In this document: positions 30,270-38,618 of the stretch, one piece after another
How the letters are laid out: each line of letters begins with the position of its first letter
Numbering within the stretch: position 1 is the first letter of the stretch
NCBI GenBank assembly: GCA_900467185.1
Contig: UBPA01000020.1
Location: 124,001-188,000 of the forward strand
Origin: Hyphomicrobiales bacterium
Lineage (GTDB): Bacteria > Pseudomonadota > Alphaproteobacteria > Rhizobiales > Rhizobiaceae
Length of the DNA stretch: 64,000 bases
Direction of reading: 5' to 3'
Notes under the pieces: model-generated
What the model was told of the DNA's origin: nothing
What the model saw: the letters and a program-made list of their open reading frames with translations, nothing else
The model's database searches: none
Made by a program: the position numbers and the translations under genes

Positions 30270-30926
30270 ATGCAGATTGCAGGCAAGACGATCACCGCGA
30301 CCAATGATTCCGGCCCCCGCAATCTGCGGTCCCCGGTGCAGGCCCGGCCGGATGCGGACATCCGTGAAGCATCGGCACCTTCGGTCGTCATCGGTGGAAA
30401 CTACGATCCGTCGTCCCGCGTCTCCCTCTCCGCTGAAACCTTGCTGTTCCTCTCGCGAACGCGGCGGGCTCAGGAAAAATATCCGCCGCTGACGCGCGAC
30501 GAATGGAACAACAAGCTCTCGCCGCAGCTGGCCGCACGGGAGTATCAGGCCTTCGGCAAGTATGGCGAAACGGGTGACTACAAGGCCTATTATCGCGGCT
30601 TCATCGACTATTACGACAATCTGCGGCCGGACGATCAGCACAGCCTCCGCTACTTCGGTACCCGCGACGCCGCCGTCGCCGGGTTGCGCTCCACGGAATA
30701 CGAGGACGAGTCGGGCCTCGATGCGGCGGGTGTCTTCCAGACGCTGGTCGATGTGCTTCTGGACGGTGAGAAGCCCACGCCATCGGATCAGGCCGGAGAT
30801 GCGCCGGGCGTGATGATCACCGGCGATATGTTCGGTTGGGACAGCGGCTCGGTCTCCTACGAGGATGTCACCGAAAGCCGCGCCGAGCATTCCGAGATCG
30901 AGCGCTTCTATCGCGAAAGCTTTTGA
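30270..30926 (+). CDS. Unrecognised acidic protein with a CtrA-type box upstream
   Basis: Protein of 218 aa that I do not recognise. It has no signal peptide or membrane segment. The first 50 residues look flexible. A more structured middle contains VSLSAETLLFLSRTRRAQEK, LTRDEWNNKLSPQLAAREYQ and YKAYYRGFIDYYDNLRPDDQ, rich in Tyr and Asp. The tail is acidic and ends RAEHSEIERFYRESF. The ATG at 30270 is chosen because aaggag ends 7 bases before it; the ATG at 30264 is too close. It sits between pcm and the LysM/dLytM lipoprotein gene and carries a perfect TTAA-N7-TTAAC box, so cell-cycle or motility-linked expression is a reasonable inference. No function is assigned. Confidence 0.75.
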   Translation: MQIAGKTITATNDSGPRNLRSPVQARPDADIREASAPSVVIGGNYDPSSRVSLSAETLLFLSRTRRAQEKYPPLTRDEWNNKLSPQLAAREYQAFGKYGETGDYKAYYRGFIDYYDNLRPDDQHSLRYFGTRDAAVAGLRSTEYEDESGLDAAGVFQTLVDVLLDGEKPTPSDQAGDAPGVMITGDMFGWDSGSVSYEDVTESRAEHSEIERFYRESF

Positions 30927-30994
30927 TCTCCCTGTGGATTTCCACGAGCGCGATCGGCAGCAACGGGGTTAAAACCATAAAGGATGACCGGGTC

Positions 30995-31010
30995 TTAACC
31001 CGCCGGTAAC
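30995..31010. promoter_or_regulatory. Near-consensus CtrA-type box upstream of the dLytM lipoprotein gene
   Basis: TTAA-N7-GTAAC at 30995-31010 (ttaacccgccggtaac), one base off the CtrA consensus TTAA-N7-TTAAC, lying 56 bases before the ATG at 31066. An AT-rich stretch follows (31010-31035) where the -10 would lie. CtrA control is an inference supported by the perfect box 850 bases upstream. Confidence 0.45.
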
Positions 31011-31065
31011 TCTAATACGTTTTAATAAACCTACATCGGGGCTGTGTTCCAAGTAGGTAAGCGTC

Positions 31066-32640
31066 ATGCGTTTGAGTGTATCGTCATCTGTTCATACATC
31101 GGTCATCCGTCTGGGAGTGGCCGTTCTCCTGGCGAGCGCGGCGAGTGGCTGCAGTTCGGACTCGTCCCGGTTCGGAGGGCTGTTTTCCCGCTCGTCCGAC
31201 CTGACGACAAATTCTATTCCCAGCGCGTCCGTGCCGGTTCCCCGCGGCGATATCGACGGAAGCGGCAACATGCCGCCCATGTCGAACACCCGCCAGGCAG
31301 CCGTCGGCCAGCCCTTCCCGGATCCGGTCAGCGCGACGCCGGTGTCCCGCACGCGGGTCGCCTCCACGCCGATGAACGTTCAGCGGACGACGCTTGCGGA
31401 GCCGACGGCCGAGCCGACCCGCCGTCCGAGCACGCAGCCTTTCCCGTCCGAAACGTCATCTGCACAGCGCGGCGCGCCGGCACTGGCGACACCCGATCCG
31501 GTCAATACCGCGACCGTTCGTCCGTCCAGCGGCTGGTCCACCGTCAATGCTCCGGCTGTGCTGATGCGCCAGGGCGATACGACGGCATCGCTCGCAACCC
31601 GCTTCGGTGTGCCGGAAAAAGAGATCCTGAAGGCCAACGGCCTGAAGCGCGGCTCCGACGCCGAGCCGGGTCAGCGCATTCTGATCCCCACCTATGGCGC
31701 GGCCGGTAGTGCGGCCAAGGCGTCGGCTTCCCAGGCTGCGACCGCTCTCGATGTCGACAAGCAGAAGAACAAGCCGGTCCTGCCGGAAAACCGCGACGTT
31801 GCGATCCTCCCGACCCAGACGCAGAGCCGTGAAAAGGGCTCGCCCGCCAACGGTACCACGGCCGGCAAGCAGCCGGTCGCCGGCGAAGGCGACAAGGCCG
31901 GAACCTACACGGTGAAGGCCGGCGATTCGCTGAACCGCATCGCCAAGGCCAATGGCGTCTCCGTGGATCAGCTGCGAGCCGAAAACGGCCTGACGAGCGG
32001 CGCGATCCGTGTCGGCCAGGCTCTGAAGCTGCCGAAGACGACCTCGGTCGCCCGCAACACGGCCCAGCCGGAAACCGACGAGGTTACCACGGCATCGGTG
32101 ACCCCGAAGGCTGCCGCGCCGAAGATCGAGCCGAAGACGGCGAAGGTCGAGCAGGCCAAGGCCGACGCATCCAAGCCGACGGAGTACACACCGGCCGTTG
32201 CCAAGCAGTCGGTCAACGAGGTTGCCGCCAAGGACGATGGTTCCGATGCACCCAAGGCAACCGGCATCAGCAAGTATCGCTGGCCGGTGCGCGGCGCGGT
32301 CGTCGCCGGCTACGGCGCCAATGTCGAAGGCAACCGCAATGACGGCATCAACATCTCGGTTCCCGAGGGGACCCCGATCAAGGCAGCGGAAAACGGTGTG
32401 GTCATCTATTCCGGCAGCAGCTTGAAGGAGCTTGGCAATGCGGTTCTCGTGCGCCACGACGACGGCACGGTCACCGTCTACGGCAACGCCTCGGAGCTGA
32501 AGGTTCAGCGCGGCCAGAAGATCCAGCGCGGCCAGACGCTCGCAGCGTCGGGCATGAGCGGCACGGCGACCCAGCCGCAGGTCCACTTCGAAGTCCGCAA
32601 GAACGCAACGGCGGTCAATCCGGCGACCTATCTCGAATAG
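31066..32640 (+). CDS. LysM and degenerate LytM (M23) lipoprotein, NlpD-like amidase activator
   Basis: Lipoprotein of 524 aa. The signal peptide ends with lipobox ASGC (Cys near residue 29). Two LysM domains follow (MRQGDTTASLATRFGVPEKE near residue 166; YTVKAGDSLNRIAKANGVS near residue 281). The C-terminal M23/LytM domain starts at YRWPVRGAVVAGYG, near residue 404. The zinc and catalytic positions of LytM are lost: the usual HxGID site reads RNDGINI, the YGH site reads VYGNA, and HxHFE reads QVHFEVR. Such degenerate LytM proteins (NlpD, EnvC, DipM) activate cell-wall amidases at the septum rather than cut peptidoglycan themselves. The location after pcm matches nlpD loci in many Proteobacteria. 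Confidence 0.9.
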   Translation: MRLSVSSSVHTSVIRLGVAVLLASAASGCSSDSSRFGGLFSRSSDLTTNSIPSASVPVPRGDIDGSGNMPPMSNTRQAAVGQPFPDPVSATPVSRTRVASTPMNVQRTTLAEPTAEPTRRPSTQPFPSETSSAQRGAPALATPDPVNTATVRPSSGWSTVNAPAVLMRQGDTTASLATRFGVPEKEILKANGLKRGSDAEPGQRILIPTYGAAGSAAKASASQAATALDVDKQKNKPVLPENRDVAILPTQTQSREKGSPANGTTAGKQPVAGEGDKAGTYTVKAGDSLNRIAKANGVSVDQLRAENGLTSGAIRVGQALKLPKTTSVARNTAQPETDEVTTASVTPKAAAPKIEPKTAKVEQAKADASKPTEYTPAVAKQSVNEVAAKDDGSDAPKATGISKYRWPVRGAVVAGYGANVEGNRNDGINISVPEGTPIKAAENGVVIYSGSSLKELGNAVLVRHDDGTVTVYGNASELKVQRGQKIQRGQTLAASGMSGTATQPQVHFEVRKNATAVNPATYLE

Positions 32641-32674
32641 GCCATGCCGTTCCACAGACAGTCCCGATCAGCAG

Positions 32675-32697
32675 ATCCCCGGCATGCCGGGGATTTT
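32675..32697 (+). terminator. Terminator of the LysM/dLytM lipoprotein gene
   Basis: A 9-bp stem, atccccggc / gccggggat (32675-32694), with a 2-nt centre and followed by TTT, 35 bases after the stop. It also separates the gene from the convergent DUF815 gene. Confidence 0.65.
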
Positions 32698-32717
32698 GCG
32701 TATGGGACGCCCGCTGC

Positions 32718-33611
32718 CTATTGCGCTTGCGAACCCGTGTCGGTCTCAGCAATCCGCGTGCGCGTCCTGCCCGCGAGATCCTGGATGAACTGCCACGCGA
32801 CACGACCGGACCGTCCCCCGCGCGTCGTGCTCCATTCGAGGGCCTGCGCATGCAGCGCCTCCGACGAGATCGCGATGGCGAAATGCTGTGCGTACGCGTC
32901 GATCATCGCGAGGTAGTCCTCCTGGCTGCATTTGTAGAAGCCGAGCCACAGGCCGAATCGATCCGACAGCGAGACCTTTTCCTCCACCGCCTCCGAAGGG
33001 TTGATCGCCGTCGAGCGCTCGTTTTCCATCATGTCGCGGGGCAGCAGGTGGCGGCGGTTCGAGGTCGCGTAGAGCAGCACATTGCCCGGACGCCCTTCGA
33101 TGCCGCCATCGAGCACGGCCTTCAGCGATTTGTACGAGGTGTCGTCATGATCGAACGACAGGTCGTCGCAGAAGACGATGACGGGAACGGATGCCGCCTT
33201 CAGGATCTCCATGAGCTGCGGCAGGGTGGCGATATCCTCGCGATGGACTTCGACCAGCTTGAGCGCAACGCCCGTTCGACGAAGGACGGCGGCGTGCACG
33301 GATTTGACCAGCGACGACTTGCCCATGCCGCGTGCGCCCCAGAGAAGCACGTTGTTGGCGGGAAAGCCTTCGGCGAAGCGCAGCGTGTTGTCGAGAAGGA
33401 TGTCGCGCACATGATCGACGCTCTGGATGAGGGAGATGTCGATCCGGTTCGGCCGCGCAACGGGTTGCAGATGCGCGCGTGCCGGCGCCCAGACGAAACA
33501 TTCGGCCGCGTCCAGATCGTTGATCGCAGGGGCAGGGCCCGCAATGCGCTCTACCGCCGCCGACAGTCGGCGAACCTCGTCCATCAGCCGTTCGAGTGTC
33601 GCTTCGCTCAT
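32718..33611 (-). CDS. DUF815 family AAA-type ATPase
   Basis: ATP-binding protein of 297 aa of the DUF815 family, a P-loop group of unknown role widespread in Proteobacteria. Walker A is GARGMGKSSLVKSV near residue 97, and a Walker B-like VIVFCDDLSFD is near residue 146. The N-terminal helix MSEATLERLMDEVRRLSAAV and the segment YATSNRRHLLPRDMMEN (a sensor-like region) are family-typical. It is encoded opposite to its neighbours, between the dLytM lipoprotein and yajC, a conserved rhizobial position. The cellular role is not known. Confidence 0.9.
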   Translation of the reverse strand: MSEATLERLMDEVRRLSAAVERIAGPAPAINDLDAAECFVWAPARAHLQPVARPNRIDISLIQSVDHVRDILLDNTLRFAEGFPANNVLLWGARGMGKSSLVKSVHAAVLRRTGVALKLVEVHREDIATLPQLMEILKAASVPVIVFCDDLSFDHDDTSYKSLKAVLDGGIEGRPGNVLLYATSNRRHLLPRDMMENERSTAINPSEAVEEKVSLSDRFGLWLGFYKCSQEDYLAMIDAYAQHFAIAISSEALHAQALEWSTTRGGRSGRVAWQFIQDLAGRTRTRIAETDTGSQAQ

Positions 33612-33761
33612 GTCGGTCTCCTCCGGTCCGCTGTGCCTTGACGTGCGCTTGCACCTGCTCTGGCTGCGCTAACACGCGTCTTGATCTGGGGAAAGGTCAT
33701 CCGGCGGCTGAAAAGTCCTTCTGCGCCGGGATAAACTATGCGAGAGGCAGGGTTCGGCGCG

Positions 33762-33789
33762 TTGCAATCGCAGCGGCCATTCTTATAGT
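33762..33789 (+). promoter_or_regulatory. Candidate promoter of yajC-secDF
   Basis: TTGCAA at 33762-33767 and TATAGT at 33784-33789 with a 16-base spacer, 66 bases before the yajC start. The match to the housekeeping sigma pattern is moderate. The yajC ribosome site gaggag is at 33842-33847. Confidence 0.4.
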
Positions 33790-33854
33790 GCGGCCATTCC
33801 GCGAAAGGGCGTTCCGCCCATCCGGCCGCAATTGTTGTTATTGAGGAGTGATCG

Positions 33855-34190
33855 ATGTTCATTACGGAAGCTTTCGCGCAGACGCCAGGTGCAACCGGCG
33901 CCGGCGGCGCGGACATTCTCATGTCCATCCTGCCGTTCCTGCTGATCTTCGTCGTGATGTACTTCCTGATCATCCGTCCGCAGCGCACGGCGCTGAAGCG
34001 TCGCGAGGAGCTCTTGAAGAACATCCGTCGCGGCGACCAGGTTGTCACCGGCGGCGGCATTGTCGGCAAGGTCACCAAGGTCATCGACGACGGTGAACTC
34101 GAAGTGGAAATTGCTGACGGCATCAAGATTCGTGTGGTACGCAGTGGTGTGACCGAAGTCCGCGTCAAGGGCGAGCCCGTCAAGGAATAA
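33855..34190 (+). CDS. yajC: YajC, Sec translocase accessory subunit
   Basis: Small membrane protein of 111 aa that associates with SecDF and YidC at the Sec translocon. It has one membrane helix (ILPFLLIFVVMYFLIIRPQR), followed by KRREELLKNIRRGDQVVTGGG and a beta-rich cytoplasmic tail. A periplasmic N-terminus of about 25 residues is usual for alphaproteobacteria. The ATG has gaggag seven bases upstream. secDF follows after 60 bases, presumably as one operon. Confidence 0.95.
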   Translation: MFITEAFAQTPGATGAGGADILMSILPFLLIFVVMYFLIIRPQRTALKRREELLKNIRRGDQVVTGGGIVGKVTKVIDDGELEVEIADGIKIRVVRSGVTEVRVKGEPVKE

Positions 34191-34250
34191 CGGGCCGCCT
34201 GCGGCAAAGACGACGATCCGATCGATCCACTGCGAAGCGCCGGGAGCGTC

Positions 34251-36779
34251 ATGCCGCAAACCTCACGCTGGGGAACTGTCCTCGTCTGGCTCGTCGTTCT
34301 CGCGAGCCTCGTCGTGGCCCTGCCGAACGTGCTGCCACGTTCGCTTCTCGATAGCCTGCCGGACTGGGTTCCAGCCCGCCAGGTCGCGCTGGGGCTCGAT
34401 CTGTCCGGCGGCTCGCGGATCGTGCTCAAGGTGGAGCGCGACGACGTGGCCCGCACCCGGCTGCAGGCCGCAACGGACGCCGTGGCGGCGCAGCTGCGCA
34501 ATGCCAATCTCGCTTATACCGATCTGTCGGGGACCGGCGAGGACATCACCTTCTCCCTTCAGGATACGGCCCGGGCAGCGACCCTGCCGCAGGTGCTGGC
34601 GCCGCTGACCGGCGTGGTCGATCGCGGTCGCGGTGGCAAGGCCGTCAGCGAGCTGCGTTTCGTCGGGACCACCGACGGCCAGTCGCGGGTCGCCCTGACG
34701 CCGGAAGGCATCGATGCGCGTCTTGCTGACGCGGTTGCCGACAGCATCGGCGTTCTCGAGCGGCGCCTCGTGGAGCTCGGCGTGGCTGCTCCGCGCCTGG
34801 GCCGCCAAGGCGCCGACCGGATCGTCGTGCAGGTTCCCGGACTGTATGATTCCGAACAGCTGAAGACCGTTCTGGGGCAGGGCGGCGCGTTCTCCTTCCG
34901 CATCGTCGATATGTCCACGACCGTCGAGCAGGCCGTGACCGGTTCGCCGCCGGCAGGCTCCGAGGTTCTCTATTCGGCGGAAGATCCACCGGTTGCCACG
35001 CTCGTCCGCCGCCAGCCGGCGGTGACGACGGCCGATATCGCCGACGCCACGGCCACGACGGAGACGCAGAATGGCGCACCGGTGGTCGATCTCGTCTTTA
35101 CCGAGGATGGTGCACGCCGCTTTGCCGAAGCAACCAAGGCGGTTGCCGGCACCACGATGGCCGTCGTTCTCGATGGCTCGGTGATCGCCACCCCTCTCAT
35201 TCGTGAGGCCGTGACCGACGGACGCATGCGGCTGGTCGCCGACATGACGCCCGAGGGCGCACAGGATCTCGCGCTCGTCCTGCGCGCCGGTGCCTTGCCA
35301 GCCTCGATCTCCGTCGCCGAGGAGCGCACCATCGGCGCCGGCCGCGGATCCGACAGCATCGAGTCCATGCTCATCGCCGGCGCCGTCGGCACCGTCATCA
35401 TCATCGCCTTCATGGTCGGCTTCTACGGACGCTTCGGCGTCGTCGCGAGCATTGCGGTCGTCCTCAACGTGGTGATGATCGTCGCGGTCCTGACCGCAAC
35501 CGGCCTGCCGCTCACGCTTCCAGGCCTCGCCGGGATCGTGTTGACGATCGGCATGGCGGTGGATTCCAACGTGCTGATCTTCGAGCGATTTCGCGAGGAG
35601 GCAGCCGCCGGCCGCGATTTCCGCCAAGCGATCCAGCTCGGTTTCGCGCGTGCCTTCGGCGCCATCGTGGATGCCAATATCACAACGCTGATAGCCGCAA
35701 TCATCCTCCTCTATCTCGGCAGCGGCGCCATTCGCGGCTTCGCCGTCACGCTCGCCATCGGTATCGTCACCACGCTCTTCACCGCCTTCACGCTCACCCG
35801 CGTGATGCTGGAGGCGTGGCAGCGTCGGCGCCCGCGCAAGCGCCTGCCGCGCGGCATCAAGACCGCGATGTTCGATCATCTCTCGTTCCGCTTCATGGCC
35901 GCGCGCCGCTACGTCTTCTCGGTCACGGCCGCACTGTCGATCCTGACCGTCGTGCTGTTCGGCCTGTTCGGCATCAATCTCGGAATCGATTTCTCGGGCG
36001 GTTCCGTCATCGAGGTCCAGGCCCGCGAGGGCAACGCCAATATCGGCGATATCCGTGCACGGCTCGACCAGCTCAATCTGGGTGAAATCGCGGTCGAGCC
36101 CTATGGTTCTCCGCGCGATGCCGTTATCCGCGTGCAGTCGCGCGATGGCGGGGAGAATGCCGAGCAGACCGCGGTCATCCTGATCCGCGACGAACTGGAC
36201 AGTGCCTACGAGCTTCGCCGTGTCGAGGTCGTCGGCCCCACCGTCTCGGAGACCCTGACCCGCTCGGCCTCGATCGGCGTCGCCATCTCCCTGCTCGGCA
36301 TCCTTCTCTATATCTGGGCGCGATATGAGTGGCAGTTCGCCGCCGGTGCCATCGTCGCCACGCTGCACGATGTCATCCTGACGATCGGCCTCTTCGTCGT
36401 CACCGGCATGGAATTCAATCTCACCAGCGTGGCGGCGCTGTTGACCATCGTCGGCTATTCGCTGAACGACACCGTCATCGTCTACGACCGCATCCGCGAG
36501 AATCTCAATCGCTTCCCGCGCATGCCCCTGCCGATCCTGATCGACACCGCCATCAACCAGACGCTCTCGCGCACCGTGCTGACGGGTGCGACGACGCTTC
36601 TGGCACTGGCGGCGCTGAGCCTCTTCGGCAGCGATACGATCCGGCCTTTCGCCGTCGTCCTGATGTTCGGGGTGGCCGTGGCGACCTTCTCCTCCATCTA
36701 TGTCGCCGGGCCGGTGCTGATCCTCTTCCGGCTGAAGCGTGCCCGCGCCCGGGCACGCGACATGCAGGGAGCAGCCTGA
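34251..36779 (+). CDS. secDF: Fused SecD-SecF protein-export membrane protein
   Basis: SecDF fusion of 842 aa that uses the proton gradient to help pull proteins out of SecYEG. The SecD half begins with a membrane helix near residues 8-27, then GLDLSGGSRIVLKV, a periplasmic P1 domain, and membrane helices including GIVLTIGMAVDSNVLIFERF. The SecF half starts near residue 540 with FDHLSFRFMAARRYVF and has GIDFSGGSVIEVQ and IVGYSLNDTVIVYDRIREN. Both halves carry the conserved D/R motifs of the family. Its stop overlaps the next start (TGATG). Confidence 0.95.
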   Translation: MPQTSRWGTVLVWLVVLASLVVALPNVLPRSLLDSLPDWVPARQVALGLDLSGGSRIVLKVERDDVARTRLQAATDAVAAQLRNANLAYTDLSGTGEDITFSLQDTARAATLPQVLAPLTGVVDRGRGGKAVSELRFVGTTDGQSRVALTPEGIDARLADAVADSIGVLERRLVELGVAAPRLGRQGADRIVVQVPGLYDSEQLKTVLGQGGAFSFRIVDMSTTVEQAVTGSPPAGSEVLYSAEDPPVATLVRRQPAVTTADIADATATTETQNGAPVVDLVFTEDGARRFAEATKAVAGTTMAVVLDGSVIATPLIREAVTDGRMRLVADMTPEGAQDLALVLRAGALPASISVAEERTIGAGRGSDSIESMLIAGAVGTVIIIAFMVGFYGRFGVVASIAVVLNVVMIVAVLTATGLPLTLPGLAGIVLTIGMAVDSNVLIFERFREEAAAGRDFRQAIQLGFARAFGAIVDANITTLIAAIILLYLGSGAIRGFAVTLAIGIVTTLFTAFTLTRVMLEAWQRRRPRKRLPRGIKTAMFDHLSFRFMAARRYVFSVTAALSILTVVLFGLFGINLGIDFSGGSVIEVQAREGNANIGDIRARLDQLNLGEIAVEPYGSPRDAVIRVQSRDGGENAEQTAVILIRDELDSAYELRRVEVVGPTVSETLTRSASIGVAISLLGILLYIWARYEWQFAAGAIVATLHDVILTIGLFVVTGMEFNLTSVAALLTIVGYSLNDTVIVYDRIRENLNRFPRMPLPILIDTAINQTLSRTVLTGATTLLALAALSLFGSDTIRPFAVVLMFGVAVATFSSIYVAGPVLILFRLKRARARARDMQGAA

Positions 36780-37165
36780 TGCGCCGACCGATCGAAGTTC
36801 GCAACGCCCATTTTCCCGGTCGCGCGCCGATCGATGCTTACGGCAACGGCGGTTTCCGCTTCGCCGGCATGTCGCATCGCGGGTCACTCCTCTTGCTTCC
36901 CTCGGGAATCTACGGCTGGGAGAAAGAAGAGGGCGATCCTCTGACGACAGCCGATTTCGATCGTGTGATCGCCGAGGCCGGTGACATCGAGGTCATCCTT
37001 GTCGGAACCGGCGCCAATATCCGCCCGCTCTCCGGCGATCTCAAGACGGCCTTCCGCAGCCGCTCCATATCCTCCGACCCGATGAGCACCGGCGCTGCGG
37101 TTCGCACCTACAATATCATGCTGGCCGAAGAGCGCAGCGTCGCCGCCGCTCTCATCGCCGTGTGA
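36779..37165 (+). CDS. Mth938-like (DUF498) protein
   Basis: Small protein of 128 aa of the Mth938/DUF498 family, whose human relative NDUFAF3 takes part in mitochondrial complex I assembly. Recognisable stretches are PIDAYGNGGFRFAGMSHRGS and IEVILVGTGANIRPL, with STGAAVRTYNIMLAEERSVA at the end. The start overlaps the secDF stop (TGATG), so it is translationally coupled. The next gene begins 14 bases after its stop and resembles another complex I assembly factor, NDUFAF6. This gives the pair a shared functional hint. Confidence 0.88.
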   Translation: MRRPIEVRNAHFPGRAPIDAYGNGGFRFAGMSHRGSLLLLPSGIYGWEKEEGDPLTTADFDRVIAEAGDIEVILVGTGANIRPLSGDLKTAFRSRSISSDPMSTGAAVRTYNIMLAEERSVAAALIAV

Positions 37166-37179
37166 CGCGAACGATACCC

Positions 37180-38058
37180 ATGTCCGATAGCGCAACGCCC
37201 GATACCGTCCCCGGCACGCAGGATTTCTCCGCGAGCCTTGCCGCACTCCGCGAGAGCGATCGCGACCGCTACCTCGCCTGCCTGCTGGCGCCACCGGAAA
37301 AGCAGGGGCCGCTCGCCGCACTCTATGCCTTTCATGCCGAGATCGCCCGTGTCCGCGATGTCGTGCGCGATCCGCTACCGGGTGAAATCCGCCTGCAATG
37401 GTGGCGTGACGCGCTGGAGGACACGACCGGCGCCAAGGCGGACGGCAATCCGCTCGCCGAAGCCCTACTGCACACCATCCGCGATGCGCATCTGCCGATC
37501 GGCGTACTGCTCGACATGATCGACGCCCGCGTCTTCGATCTTTACGACGACCCGATGGAAAGCCGGAGCGCGCTGGAAGGCTATGCCGGCGAAACCGCCT
37601 CGGCCCTGATCCAGCTCGCCTGTCTCATCCTCGACCCGCAAGCCGCGCGCGGCTCGGCCGATGCGGCCGGACATGCCGGCGTCGCGCAGACGATTGCCGG
37701 TCTCCTCATGCTCGCGCCGATCCACCGCCAGCGCGGGCAAGTCTATTTCCCGGCCGACCTCCTGACGGCCACCGGGCTCGACCGCACATCCTTCCTGACG
37801 GGAGAGGATCGCCCGGCCGTCACGCGGGCGGTGCAGGCTCTGACCGGGCTCGGGCGGGAGCACATCGGTAAGGCACGCGCGGCGTCGCAGTCCATCTCGC
37901 GGCAGAACCGGCCGGCCTTCGCGACCCTAGCGCTGGCGGACAAGGTTTTCGCGCGCGCAGAGACGGCGGGCGCGGATATTTTCGACCATTCCATCGTTCC
38001 ACCGCAATGGCGGCGGCAATGGTGGATGTGGCGCGCAGCCCGAAGTGGTCGCTGGTAG
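37180..38058 (+). CDS. Squalene/phytoene synthase-fold protein, NDUFAF6-like
   Basis: Protein of 292 aa with the trans-isoprenyl diphosphate synthase fold of squalene/phytoene synthases. The first Asp-rich motif expected of true synthases is replaced (IARVRDVVRDPLPGEIRLQW), and no second DxxxD is evident. The layout resembles human NDUFAF6: LYAFHAEIARVRD, GEIRLQWWRDALED, GYAGETASALIQLA, IHRQRGQVYFPADLL and HIGKARAASQSI. It is more likely a complex I assembly factor than a carotenoid or hopanoid enzyme. The ATG at 37180 is preferred to the GTG at 37162 that overlaps the previous stop. Confidence 0.85.
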   Translation: MSDSATPDTVPGTQDFSASLAALRESDRDRYLACLLAPPEKQGPLAALYAFHAEIARVRDVVRDPLPGEIRLQWWRDALEDTTGAKADGNPLAEALLHTIRDAHLPIGVLLDMIDARVFDLYDDPMESRSALEGYAGETASALIQLACLILDPQAARGSADAAGHAGVAQTIAGLLMLAPIHRQRGQVYFPADLLTATGLDRTSFLTGEDRPAVTRAVQALTGLGREHIGKARAASQSISRQNRPAFATLALADKVFARAETAGADIFDHSIVPPQWRRQWWMWRAARSGRW

Positions 38059-38184
38059 CGCGGGATATTCGCGCAAGCCACGCGCGCTACAGACATCTTC
38101 GCGCAGGTTGGTTGCGGCAGAGTGCCTGCACGTGAGACGAGAAGCCGATGCGCGTTGATCGCGGCCTCAGAATGGAAAGACGCG

Positions 38185-38598
38185 ATGATATCCTGGTTTG
38201 CCATCGTCGCATCGCTGTTCGCGGCGGCCTATATCTACCAGCGCATGAAGCGGCAGGAGGCCGAGGACCTGTCGGTCCCGGACGAGGGGCAGGCCATCCT
38301 CGATTTCGGCCGCGCCTTTCCCGATGAAGCGATCCGCGCCATCCACCCGACGGCGGATGGCCATGCCTTCTTAGTCCGACTGCATGACGGCAAGGCGGGC
38401 ATCGTGCTGTCGCAGGGGCGGCACTATCTCTGCCACCTGATCGTCCCCGGCAAGGTTCGGATCACCGATTCCGCAAGCGGCCGCGGCCTCGCCCTGTCGT
38501 TCAACGATACGGCGATTTTTGATGGAACCTACGAGTTTGCCAATGCCGAGACGGCCGCCGAGGTCTCCCTCTGGATCCTTGGCAGCTTCAGTTCCTGA
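38185..38598 (+). CDS. Small inner-membrane protein of unknown function
   Basis: Protein of about 137 aa. One N-terminal membrane segment (MISWFAIVASLFAAAYIYQR) is followed by a soluble domain of about 115 residues with alternating short strands (GHAFLVRLHDGKAGIVLSQG, HYLCHLIVPGKVRI) and ends in SLWILGSFSS. I do not recognise a family. The start at 38185 puts the membrane helix at the N-terminus; a longer frame from 38122 adds polar residues only. It is convergent with trmFO, 20 bases apart, and I see no clear terminator between them. Confidence 0.72.
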   Translation: MISWFAIVASLFAAAYIYQRMKRQEAEDLSVPDEGQAILDFGRAFPDEAIRAIHPTADGHAFLVRLHDGKAGIVLSQGRHYLCHLIVPGKVRITDSASGRGLALSFNDTAIFDGTYEFANAETAAEVSLWILGSFSS

Positions 38599-38618
38599 AC
38601 CCAACGGACAGGCCGGGG

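Noticed and set aside
34263-36887. An 874-residue open frame antisense to secDF
   Set aside because: Asp/Arg/Gln-rich shadow of secDF with no hydrophobic or domain pattern of its own.
37180-38058. Annotation as phytoene or squalene synthase
   Set aside because: The required Asp-rich motifs are missing and the sequence follows NDUFAF6 instead, so an isoprenoid-synthesis role is not supported.
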